From NCBI RefSeq assembly GCF_035222275.1, contig NC_085883.1, positions 496,001 through 560,000 on the forward strand: a DNA stretch of 64,000 nucleotides, in the 5' to 3' direction. The stretch's first letter is position 1, and each line of letters starts with the position of its first letter. The translations under genes and the position numbers were made by a program. The DNA comes from Podospora bellae-mahoneyi. Lineage: Eukaryota > Ascomycota > Sordariomycetes > Sordariales > Podosporaceae. The notes under the pieces are model-generated. The model was not told where the DNA came from. It was given only the letters and a program-made list of their open reading frames with translations, and did no database searches. Below are positions 43,493 through 53,569 of the stretch, piece by piece.

Positions 43493-46400
43493 ATGGATAT
43501 CTCAAAACATGCCTCTTCAGCACCGATACTCCGCGAGGCCCAGGAAGCCTCAATATGTCAACCAGAGCCCGCCGATCTGACACAATCCCACCCAAAAAGC
43601 AGGGGTGTCAATCTCCGCCAAGTCTACCCTTCCGCCGAGAACAAGACCGCAACAGACGTCGACATTATCGCCATCCATGGCCTGGACACGAAGTCGCCGG
43701 ATACATGGGTATGGCAAGAGGAGGGATCCCGCGTCAATTGGCTCGAAGACGCATACATGCTGCCGCAGCGGTGTCCAACGACGCGCATCTTCACCTGCGA
43801 CTGGCCTGCCGACCTCCTCGAGGAGCCAGACTTTATCCAAAAGACCATTGAGGAATTTGCTCGTCTCCTCCTCGCTGGTGTCGAGAACCGTCCCGCCGCG
43901 CCGCATGGTTCCCCTAGAGAGAACGATCGACCCATTGTCTTTATCGCGTCATGCCTCGGAGGCATCGTCTTGATGAAAGCGCTCGAAATGGCTACCAACG
44001 AATATAGTTGTGTGATCAAAGCGACACGCGGCATTGTCTTTCTCGCCACGCCGTTCCGGGGCACGTCGTTTGAGGACGTAGCCAAGTGGGCTGAGCCGGG
44101 CCTGCGGGCCTGGGCTTCCGTTCGAGGCAAGAAGGTGTCCAAGCTGATTAAGCACGTGAAGCCGACGTTTGAGCTGGGAGAACTCGTGCGCCGCTTTAAT
44201 GGTCTCTGTCAAAAAAACGATCTTATCGACCAGGTGTTCGCCTTTTACGAGACTGGCAACTCGAGTCTTCCACGCAAATTATTTGGCTGGCTCCCTGCCC
44301 CTTTGTCCCAAGAACAGCCGGTACGAGTCGTGACCTAGTTGCCTTCCCACTCCTGGCCTGGTGCCTACACCGTATTCAGTGGAAGCTAACACGCCCCAGT
44401 TGGTCAATCAGCAGTCCGCAACACCGGATTTTGTTCCACATCCCCTGCCCCTCGATCGCCCGCACGTTCTGATGAACAAGTTTTACGGCCCCGATGACCC
44501 AGAATACGATCTTGTCGCTGGAAAAGTGGAAAGGCTTCTTGGCAAGGTTCGCAGCGGACGGTCAATTGAGAAGGCAGACGCGAGGATACGCGAGAAACGC
44601 TATTCCCCAAAATACCTCAAGATTGAACGACTGTCGGGCAAGCTGCTGCCGATGGACGAGTGTTATATCAATCTGGCCATTGTCGAGCGGCCTGGCGATA
44701 ATGCAATTCGCGGAGGAGAAGGAGATACAGCACAACAGTCTTCCCCGTTTTCGCTTCTCGCCCGGCTGAAGCTCGAGACTCCGCAAGATGGCATCCAAGT
44801 TACGTTGCTGAACCTCTTTGAGTCCCGCAAGACACGCGACGGCCAGACGAGACGACCAAGACGCATGCTGATTCGTGGACGGGCAGGAGTGGGCAAAACT
44901 ACTCTGTGCAAAAAAATTGTCTTTGAATTCACTCACAGCTCCATGTGGCGTGACTTGTTCGATCGCGTGCTGTGGGTACCGTTGCGGAACCTGAAACAGA
45001 AAGAGAGACAGAGTTCCAGTTACAACTTTGAGCATCTGTTTTACCATGAGTATTTCTCTCAAGATCTGGAAGGCGGCAAACTCGCCGAAGCATTGTGGCG
45101 CGCCTTGAAGGATACCAAGAGCGGCAGGACTTTGTTCATCCTCGACGGTCTCGACGAAGTGATACAGGAACTGTACGGCGTTATGTCCGATTTCTTCAAA
45201 AGCTTTTGAATCAGCCAAATGTCATCATCACTGCCCGGCCCAACGCACTGCTTCCTCCTCAGCTAGATTCTCTTGACTTCGAGTTGGAAACCATCGGATT
45301 CTACCCGGACCAAATCACGGCCTACATTGAAAAATCCTTTACCGATCGAGAAAAGATCGAAGAGGTGCAATCGTTTCTCCAACGCCATCCCCTCATGCAA
45401 GGTCTTATGCGGATTCCGATCCAGCTGGATGCGTTTTGCTATACCTGGAATGGTTTCCTTCAGAAAGCTGTGCCGGAGACCATGACAGCTGTTTACAGAG
45501 ATATCGAGGAAAGTTTGTGGAAGAAGGATGCCGTGAAATTGGATAAACTGACCCAAGGCCGAATGCATGTCGCTCACCGGAGCGAGATTAGCAAATCTGT
45601 CAAACTTGAGCGCTGGCTTCTTGAATTCCTCGCCTTTACTGGAATGCATAACGATGTCATGGACTTTGAGCAAAACCATCGCGACGCTATATCCGAGAAC
45701 TTCAAACTCTGCGAGACAGATTTCTTGCTTGATGAAATACTTGGAAGTGTTTCTTTCCTCCGGACATCAGACATATCGCTGGACAAGCGCGACCGAAACT
45801 ATCACTTCATACACCTGACATTCCAGGAGTACTTTGCGGCGCGGTATTTCGTACGGCAGTGGAAAGAGAAACAACCCCTCAAATGTTTGGCACTCAGAGG
45901 TGGAAAATCAACCGAGAGCAAGCCTGCCACTTTCCTTGAGAAGCACAAATACGATACTCGCTACGATATCTTCTGGCGCTTTGTCGCAGGATTAATAGAT
46001 GCCGGTGAGATGGCCCTCGACTTCTTCCAGATGATTGAGAAGGAACCGCGCGATATCCTAGGACCTACGCACCAGCGCCTTATCATGCATTGCCTAAGCG
46101 AAGTTGAGCGGAAGGAGTCGAAATTCATAGAACTTAGGGCAAAACTGGAAAAGCAACTGGAAAAGTGGGTGCTATTCGAATGCAACTTGATGAAAAGTTC
46201 CAGGTTATGCCGCGAAATGGAGTGTCCAGAAAATGTTCTGCTCCATGTATTAACACAAGCATCTGAAGGCGAAAAAACGGTTCTTTTCGAATCACTATCT
46301 GGACGAACAACAGTACCGTTTGGTATTATAAAAGTCGTATCTCCCTGGCTGACCAACCGCACCTCTGCACTCCAATATAAGGCTATCTTGCGTCTGTTAA

Positions 46401-47470
46401 GAAACTACCATAATAACTTACCGGACGAGATCTTAGAGAACATCGCAGCACGACTCGAGGATAAGGACCAGGGCGTCCGGGAGGCAGCAATTCGGGCGCT
46501 TGGTGGCCGCGCCGACCTCCCCGACCAGGTGCTCCGAGTCATAGTAGCATAACTCGAGGATAAAGACTGGGGCGTCCGGGGGGCAGCAATTCGGGCGCTT
46601 GGTGACCGCGCTGACCTCCCCGACCAGGTGCTCCAGGTCATCGCAGCACGACTCGAGGATAAGGACCGGGACGTCCGGTTAGCAGTAATTCGGGCGCTTG
46701 GTGACCGCGCCGACCTCCCCGACCAGGTGCTCCAAGTCATCGCAGCACGACTCGAGGATGAGGACCGGGACGTCTGGTCGGCAGTAATTGGGGCGCTTAG
46801 TGACCGCGCCGACCTCCCCGACCAGGTGCTCCAAGTCATCGCAGCACGACTCGAGGATAAGGACCGAGACGTCCGGTTAGCAGCAATCGAGGCGCTTCGT
46901 GGCCGCGCCGACCTCCCCGACTAGGTGCTCCAAGTCATCGTAGCACGACTCGAGCATAAGGACGGGGGCGTCCGGTCGGCAGTAATTCGGGCGCTTGGTG
47001 GCCGCGCCGACCTCCCCGACCAGGTGCTCCAAGTCATCGCAGCACGACTCGAGGATAAGGACCGGGACGTCCGGTTGGCAGCAATCGAGGCGCTTCTGTG
47101 TCAACCAGCGTTATCGTCAGATGTCCTTAGCCCATATATCCGATCCTTTTCCGAGGCTTTACTGCAGACGAGCTTCGTAAAGCATTTATACTGGTACGCT
47201 TCAGACAGTGGTATCATAGGAACCAGTCTTGGACATGTTTCTTTAACTGGTAAGCAACATAACCTTATGGAGGCGGTGAGGAACCTACTGTTAGAGAAGG
47301 TCGCCGCCAACGTAAAGGATGGACATATACGGCTGGGTCCAGCAAATCGCTCCCTTAATCGGCCCCCATTCCATGCCCCCAGCCGGTTACCACTCTTACG
47401 ATATCCCAAGGGTCAGTGTGTACATCCCCTTTATCAACAACCCCGCCCCCAACCCCACCGGCGTACATAG
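43493..47470 (+). pseudogene. NLR-type receptor: SesB-like hydrolase + NACHT + HEAT repeats, frame broken
   Basis: Exon 1 (43493-44320) starts MDISKHASSAP and encodes a SesB-like alpha/beta-hydrolase domain: VDIIAIHGLDTKSPDTW, then IVFIASCLGGIVLMKAL and IVFLATPFRGT. A 79-base intron joins it to exon 2 at 44400 (SATPDFVPHPLPLDRPHVLM). NACHT follows, with Walker A in MLIRGRAGVGKTTL (about 44862-44905) and Walker B in RTLFILDGLDEV. After NACHT come a winged-helix-like region (FIHLTFQEYFAARYF) and seven near-identical 99-bp HEAT units. A short C-terminal domain contains VKHLYWYASDSGI. The reading frame is interrupted about three times, so the full protein is probably not made. In fungi this architecture belongs to non-self recognition and cell-death control, where the hydrolase domain is the effector and the repeats are the sensor. 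Confidence 0.82.
46436..47128 (+). repeat. Seven tandem 99-bp HEAT units
   Basis: The word CGACTCGAGGATAAGGA or a close variant recurs at 46451, 46550, 46649, 46748, 46847, 46946 and 47045, exactly 99 bases apart. Each unit encodes 33 residues: VIAARLEDKDRDVR, then AAIRALGDRADLPDQ. Differences between units concentrate at a few codons (unit positions 10, 12, 13, 16, 18, 20, 23 and 24), while ADLPDQVL is nearly invariant. Confidence 0.93.
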
Positions 47471-47980
47471 CCGTCGAACTCGACCCTACCATCCTTCCTG
47501 CCCTACGAACTCGGTTAAGAGCGATAGGGGAGAAGACGCTGAGGAGTCTACCCCCGGTATTAGAGTGGCTAGGGAGAACATCACGGGCGAAAGAGTGCGA
47601 AACAATGCGATGCTCCTAAATACGTGACCTCGAATCCTCTCTCGCCCCGGCAAACAGGACGAAAGACCTATTTATTTAAGTCTGGAATCTGGACACGCTA
47701 GATGCGGCATTTAAACCCCTATTATCCCTAAGTTAGTCTGCGCCGGTTCGGGGTAGGTGGCAAGATAAGTACACTGGCCTTCTTGATCATAAAATTTTCC
47801 AACGCCTCGAGCGCAGGGGAGAGCTGGAGGGTAGGGGATTTCTCCCAGTTAGAGGGGCTTTTTTGTAAGACGAGTTTGGCGATAGGTATTAAGCGAGGGG
47901 AGTACCGCCTAGATTGCAACAAGGTGCTCTACAGCCCGTATATATTATGCGTGAGGGGGTGGGGGGATCGCATCGACGCC
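47471..47980. other. Degraded stretch after the NLR
   Basis: Protein-like scraps in changing frames (KIFQRLERRGELEGR near 47790-47835; TILPALRTRLRAIGEKTLRS near 47480-47545) suggest a further decayed gene or the worn tail of the NLR locus. I cannot name it. Confidence 0.35.
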
Positions 47981-48413
47981 TGTGATGAACCCCTGTACAG
48001 AACCTCTGCAAGGGATACTCGGTTGAAGGCAACTTCTGACAATTGGTTCGGTGCAGCTAAACAGTGCACGACAAGATGTCTCGATGTAAACAGAAGATAC
48101 CGTGAATACAACTGTGAATTGCATACTGCGGAACTGTCTTTCTACACTAGCCAGTTTCTCCGTATATATAGACCTCAGGACCCTAAGGTGCTCGGCCTGC
48201 TATAGCCCCGATTACTTCTAGCACATTACATCCTGCAAAGTGCTATACCTCGATCATCCCGAGCATCTTGTGTCCTGCAGAGTGCTCGTGCTCCTTAGCG
48301 CTATAGCACTTCTGGCTAGCCGTGATTGACGGTCTCCTGTCTTTCCTAATGATTGGCTGGGGACGTCCTGCGCCCCACAAACTGCGCGACCTGCCGTTGG
48401 GTTAACTGTGACA
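47981..48413. mobile_element. LTR-like repeat, copy A (fossil)
   Basis: Begins TGTGATGAACCCC and ends AACTGTGACA. About 200 bases at its start match the copies at 58725 and 59335, with shared words such as GGTGCAGCTAAACAGTGCAC and GATACCGTGAATACAA, and a TATATATAGACCT promoter-like stretch. TG...CA ends, length near 0.4 kb and no internal coding region fit a solo LTR. No clear target duplication is visible. Several differences from the other copies suggest an old insertion. Confidence 0.55.
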
Positions 48414-48937
48414 CCTTAGTGCCCTAAGTATATTGAGTATCCTGCTTAGTTTGCTTAGTGCCCTAAGCGTACTAATTAGTTGTCCTTCACTGTGATTGGC
48501 TCTCTTAAGCGTTTTCCCGTACTGCCATGTAGTGGGATGCGATTTGCGGTAGCATCTTCACCCAACGAGAGGCCGGTTGCACGTTCGAGCCCGTTCACAT
48601 TCCAAGGGTGTCATCGTATGAGCTTTCCCTGGTCATTGTCTGGCTGTCCTGGACGTTGACACGCTGCGCTGTCTTAGTTTCAAGGAGTCCAAGTCGGACG
48701 AGTACACCATGCAGGCCAAGAAGTGCCGTGGATCGCGAGGGCGAGCGCCAGGCCTCGCACGCGTCTCTGCGTATTTCTCAGGGCCGTTTCGTGAAAGACC
48801 CCGCCCATAGCATATATACCACTCTTGGAGCGGTAGTCCTGGATCTGTTAGCAAATATCAAGGCAGTGGAATTCAACTAATTTACTGGATTACCGACAGC
48901 CATGCTAATCCCAGCCCCCGTGGCCACCCAGACTTAT
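48414..48937. other. Gene-free accessory stretch
   Basis: Contains the words GTGCCCTAAG and TGTGATTGGCTCTCTTA, which also occur inside LTR-like copy C, so this is probably related repeat DNA. No gene seen. Confidence 0.4.
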
Positions 48938-49630
48938 TTAGCCTCGGCCACAGCATCTGCGATAATTCGTAGCTTGCGCTCTGCATCTTCCCAGACATAA
49001 CCCGAAATGATCTGCCAGTAGCTCGCCATTAAGGCGGTATGCGGGCACTGGAGGCTTTACCGTCCACCTACACCGATCACCTTCTCGTTCTTTCTTCAGA
49101 TAGTATGGGTAGATATAATCAAGACATGAATGGTACATTGTCCATGCCTTGCCAAAGTCTACAGTCTTTCCGGCGACGTAAGTGCGCAGGTGTATATCTC
49201 GATTCAAAAACCCCTAATCGCTGGAGACCTCGGAGATCCTCCCACATTTGCGGCACGTCTTCGGGGTGAGCTCGAGGTATCCGAATGCCTTGACCGCAAG
49301 ATCCTACTGATTTTCCTCTTTAAGCCGACCGTAGACCCGGCATTCTGCGTTGGAGGGGAGGAAACAGTCGTAGTATAATTGGGGAGTCTGGAGTGGGCGC
49401 ACTAGAAACACCGCCCAGCTGTCTCTCAGGGTGGTGACCCAGTGCATGAATGAAAACCGCTTGAGGGAAAAAGTCTCCTTGTCTTCAATTTCGACCTTCC
49501 AGAAATAACCGTCTTTGTCTTTGGTGTGTCCCAGATTCCCTAAGAACTTGATATTAGCTCGGGCCGTTGGCGTTAACGGTGCAAGTTTGGGACCTGGTAT
49601 GCCGGGCAGGGCCGGTTGTGCGTCGGTCAT
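48938..49630 (-). pseudogene. FTA2/kinase-like gene with internal deletion
   Basis: ATG 49630 opens MTDAQPALPGIPGPKLAPLT, then IKFLGNLGHTKDKDGYFWKV and LRDSWAVFLVRPLQTPQLYY, ending CFLPSNAECRVYGRLKEEN at a stop. A second segment (about 49260-48938) reads PQMWEDLRGLQRLGVF, then NRDIHLRTYVAGKTVDFGKA. This order (N-lobe-like 'K-V-E-I', 'C-R-x-Y-G-R', then R-D-I-H and V-D-F) is that of the dispersed fungal family annotated as kinetochore Sim4 subunit FTA2-like, which has a protein-kinase-like fold. The stretch between them is shorter than expected by roughly 50 residues, and two stops and a frame change intervene. A true centromere role is unlikely for these accessory copies. Confidence 0.62.
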
Positions 49631-50934
49631 GTTGGCGGTTAGTTGAACAGAATCAGGAATCTGGTGAGTTCGGCGTCGCCGCCAGTGTCTACTGCACTCT
49701 GATGGTAATATGTAGGTGAGGAAGTAGGTCGATGGCAAGGCCTTCAATAGCCCACAAAGGTGACACGAACGGTAGTTCAGAGAAGTCATTTCTGTTGGTC
49801 CGCCACCTGCACGCCAAAATGTCATGAACCTGCATTTGACCCACAAAACTCGTATCCACACCCAAGCATCCCAGTCTTGATTCCCTTTCACGGAAGAACG
49901 TACATCCACCTCATCATAGGTAGCTGAACCTCCAGCATGGGCACTTCCATCCTACATCTATTTCAAGATACAGGTATCGGTCCGCAATCCCCCATCGTCA
50001 ATTACCTTCGCTCTGGCTCTCACCAAGTACACGGAACCTCATGAAACGAGTCCAAAAAGCAAGGCTTCATGGCAGCCGTGCAGTGTCCTCCTCCAAGCTC
50101 TGTCGTATAATTCCGAGTTAGTACAGTCCCAAACAAAGGTAAAGAAGAGAAATGAAGTCAGAACGAGGTGTTTACCAAGAGCCTTGAAAAGACCAAGCCT
50201 CTGGCTTGAATCACACGGGATAAATCCGCAGAAGTGGAAGAAGACAGAAACTGCATACCTCGCGCGCCCCGCTGTTTGATACACCTCTTCGGCTGCTTGC
50301 TAGCAAGAAAATGACCGCGGCCACCCGCCCAGTCAATGCAAGCCACCGTAGTTCACTGAACCGATGGAAGTTGTGGGAAGCGATACGGAGAAAACGAGGT
50401 CTTGAATGCCCATAAAAGGTTTCCCTGGCAATGTGTTTGGAATGGTCTTTTCTTTCCTTTCCTAGGTTCAAGTTTAAGTCAAACATTTAAAGTTCAATAT
50501 ACTGGCTCACTACACTCTCTTCCAGGGCATAGATCCCCGTAGTTCAGTGCCTACCATCTTATTTATAGGGCATAGTCCCCTATACTTGCCTTCCTTCGGT
50601 GCAACCTCAAACCGTCGTACCTCGCAGTTCAGGAACCCCAGTCTTCACGGTAATTGCTTCCACCTACCGGCAGGGCCGAATCAACTGGCTGCCGGAGACA
50701 TATCTTAGCAATAGATATATCTTAACTTACTCACAGTTTGCTTCTCTTGAAAACTATAAGCTAATTTCAAACGCCGCAATGACAGTGATTTTCGGATAAT
50801 GCTGAAAATAACATGAACAGTAAGGAGGGTGGGGTGCGACTTGTTATTGCGACACCCCATAAGCGAGTCCGGAAATGGCAAAAAGTTTCCCTCAACCGTG
50901 AAGAACGTGTGCGGCTAACCTCTGCTATGGTCGT
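49631..50934. other. Gene-free stretch
   Basis: About 1.3 kb with no gene recognised. Near 50522-50580 the phrase GGGCATAG...TCCCC...TA occurs twice. The minus-strand frame that extends upstream of 49630 is not supported by any motif. Confidence 0.4.
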
Positions 50935-51848
50935 ATGATAGCCGAAGCAATCACCCCCTCTGAATCCGGAGCTCGATATCGACTCCGATTACTCTTCAAA
51001 TCCCACCTCGGCAAGGGCGCAACAGGCGGAAGCGCAGACGATTACTACGCTTGCCTGTGGTGCGTGAGTGCGGCTGTGACAGTGCGGGAGAGCGACGCGA
51101 CTGTCTTCCGGTCAGCGGACGACCTCCTGCAGCATTTATCCCGACACCCGCAGCCATTACCTCAAATACCTGGGGTGAACGTTTGCTATGGACCCGAGCC
51201 AGAACAGCCCGATTTTGACCTGCACCTGCCCGACGGCCCTGTGCCCGTACCCATGCCGGACAACGTCACCCGGTTGGCGACGGCTATTGCAATCAAAGAC
51301 CACTTTCGACGTCATGGGCGAGGGAAGCTCGAGAAGCCGCCGAGGTATGATGGTGAAATGCTTGAGTTTATGGAAGGGGCGAGGATCATGGGGGTCATGT
51401 TCCCCGAGAAGTGGGAGGGCAAGTGGTGTCTGGGGAGACATGACGGAATGTTTGGGGCTTTCCCGTCGAAGGTGATTGAGCTCCGGGCGCCGCAGGAGAG
51501 TGAGGTTCCTGTGCGTGGGGAGAGTGGGATGATTGTGACCACGCGGTGGAAGTGGACTCCTCCCAAATCCGGCGGTGTAGCTTGGGTGGCGTTTGGGAAA
51601 GGCGAGGTCATCACAAATGTCCAGTGTAGGTTGAAGTTCTGCAGCGCGATCATACGTCACGATTTTGGATTCGATCTAACTAGCGTGCTACAGGTCTTTA
51701 TGCGGATTACTGGTGCTGGTATGGGACAAATAGCAAGGGCAAGACTGGTGCATTTCCCCAGTCACATGTCGATTTGCAGACCCTCAAAGCGCAAGAGTCA
51801 ACTGCACCGAGACGTCCAAGGCGGGGATTGTTTTTGTTTGGAAGATAA
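50935..51848 (+). CDS. Fungal protein with two SH3-like domains
   Basis: Two exons (50935-51625 and 51694-51848) with a 68-base intron give 281 residues. Without the splice the frame runs into unrelated sequence; with it, a second SH3 appears. SH3-1 at about 140-185 reads ARIMGVMFPEKWEGKWCLGR, then GMFGAFPSKVIEL. SH3-2 at about 215-262 reads VAFGKGEVITNVQCLYADYW, then WYGTNSKGKTGAFPQSHVDL. Both keep the Trp, the Gly-x-Phe-P and the Val of the SH3 core. The N-terminal 130 residues include DDYYACLWCV and a His-Pro-rich linker and may be a zinc-binding module. A scaffold role is likely, with unknown partners. An upstream exon cannot be excluded. Confidence 0.72.
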
Positions 51849-52852
51849 TCTCCGCGTCTGAAACATTATGGTACTCCTCTTCCTTGCCTCACCCTGTCTG
51901 TACCGTGGTGTGTGCAGATGGGGAACTGGCACTGCTCATGATGAAGGGGGCTGAGAAGGTAGTCTGTATGTCGATAATGAGTTGTGAGGGCCACGGGGTG
52001 ACCAAGCTAGCAAGCTTGAGTCCACATGCTCATTCTTCCCAGTCAGCTCGGCTCCTTCACTTCTCTGCTCACCAAACCACATACCTCATCACATCACACA
52101 AGCGGGGTTGAACAGACTGCCCAAGAGTAGCTAGGATGAAAAGTTCGTTTACAGTCGAGGCAGCCTAAGGAGGAATGGATGATTCGGGACCTACAAGGCC
52201 GAATCGGCAGATGGCCGGGGAGGTGTTAAGATTTTTAGTGTTGTTGTAATGGTTATGGTAGCTACCTGGTTTGTCTGGGGCAGACCAATCAGCGTATCCC
52301 AGCGTACCCTGTTGCACATTTGTTGCCAGACTCGTCTCGGTGAGACGGCTTTGAGACCTACAATAAAGACCTACTATCGCCTGACTATGGGCGTGTTCGA
52401 ATTAGGAATCCACTTCAATTTGAAGCTAATACTTTTCATCCAAGACTAGGTACCGGGCCCTAGCCAGACTTCTGTACACTGTGGGACTAGTATTAGATTA
52501 CAGATTTTTTCCACCGTCCACAGGCTCATATACGTATTTAGTTAGACTTTGGGATAGGCGCCCGCACCTTATCCTTTGACAATATCCTTCAAAGGAGAGA
52601 TGATAATGTCTCGCTCTACCAACGGTACTCCTCAACTGTCACGAATGAGAGGCATAAGTAGGTCAAAAGCCAATACCATTGCCAGTCTATCAATGTAATC
52701 GTAATATAAAGAAGAAAGGAAGAAGTGTGGGCTTGCAGCTCCATCTTCTTATCATAAACCCCGGTCGGAGCTCCGGGTCCTGCAATCAACCCTAACCCTT
52801 CATCCTGAGTAATCCTGTCCTTCACCACCAAGCCGTAACATCAACCTCTTAA
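51849..52852. other. Gene-free stretch
   Basis: About 1 kb with only short frames and no motif. No repeat or RNA gene was recognised. Confidence 0.4.
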
Positions 52853-53143
52853 CTTGGCATTTCAATCAGATGTTCAGGCCTCTCTCCTACATCCAAGCCT
52901 TCTGTCGTTAGGATTAATAAGATTGATGAGGTCCTTGATAGACATGGCCTGGATCGCGCCAAATATATGTTCGAGGAGCTGCAACTCAGGGAGATAGATA
53001 GGAGCCTGTCACACGTTATCCACCTTGGCTTGGAGCACAACCAACAACACAGTGAACTGAAAGCTCTGAGCCGGTTGTTGAAAAGTGAAACGAGCGACGA
53101 GTTACCGGCGCAAGCAGCAGAGGCATTATTGACTCGTGTATAA
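52853..53143 (+). other. Protein-like exon or gene remnant, unknown family
   Basis: An open frame of 96 codons ending at TAA 53141-53143 has strong protein character but no in-frame ATG. It reads VVRINKIDEVLDRHGLDRAK, then MFEELQLREIDRSLSHVIHL, then ALSRLLKSETSDELPAQAAE. It is helical and charged, with likely amphipathic helices, and may be the last exon of a degraded gene whose 5' part is lost. I do not recognise the family. Confidence 0.4.
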
Positions 53144-53254
53144 CCAGAGGGAAGCGCCGGACTTAGAAGATGGCCAAGGCTATCACAAGCACGGACCTCT
53201 TTGAGATAAATACATGAGCAGAAGAGCAGAGCAGTGGGACGAAAGGATTCCTCA

Positions 53255-53338
53255 TCAAGGATCTTGAGGCTACTGAAGATTATTGAAATGAATTGAACCT
53301 ATGTTGTTCCAAGCCCTGAACTCCAGCCCTTGTCACAG
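53255..53338 (+). repeat. Dispersed about 80-bp repeat, copy 2
   Basis: Similar to 43318-43397 along its whole length by eye, with a few indels. It lies between the exon-like remnant and the F-box gene's 3' end, not next to an NLR. Confidence 0.6.
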
Positions 53339-53569
53339 TTACAGCAAGGCATCGATGCATTCTTGTTTAAAAGACTGGGAATACGTCAGGACTCCATTGG
53401 TTTCAGTACCCGCGCATCTTGATAGATAAAATAGCGAAAACTAGTTGGGAGAGGTGCCGAAGGACTTCCAAAGCTTCTCTACGTAGGTATGCTTCTATTT
53501 CGCACGCAAGCGGGGAGTGAACCCAGAATCCCCTAGCCGTGAGAATAGTGCTTCGACAAACGCTCGCTG

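Noticed and set aside
43624-45218. Long minus-strand frames opposite the NLR
   Set aside because: The plus strand encodes clear hydrolase and NACHT motifs; the antisense frames are shadows.
46405-46839. 144-codon repetitive minus-strand frame (Ser/Arg-rich)
   Set aside because: It is the antisense of the HEAT array; its repetitiveness comes from the 99-bp units.
46436-47128. Regularly spaced repeats that might suggest a CRISPR-like array or a satellite
   Set aside because: The units are contiguous, in frame and encode HEAT helices in a eukaryotic gene; there are no unique spacers.
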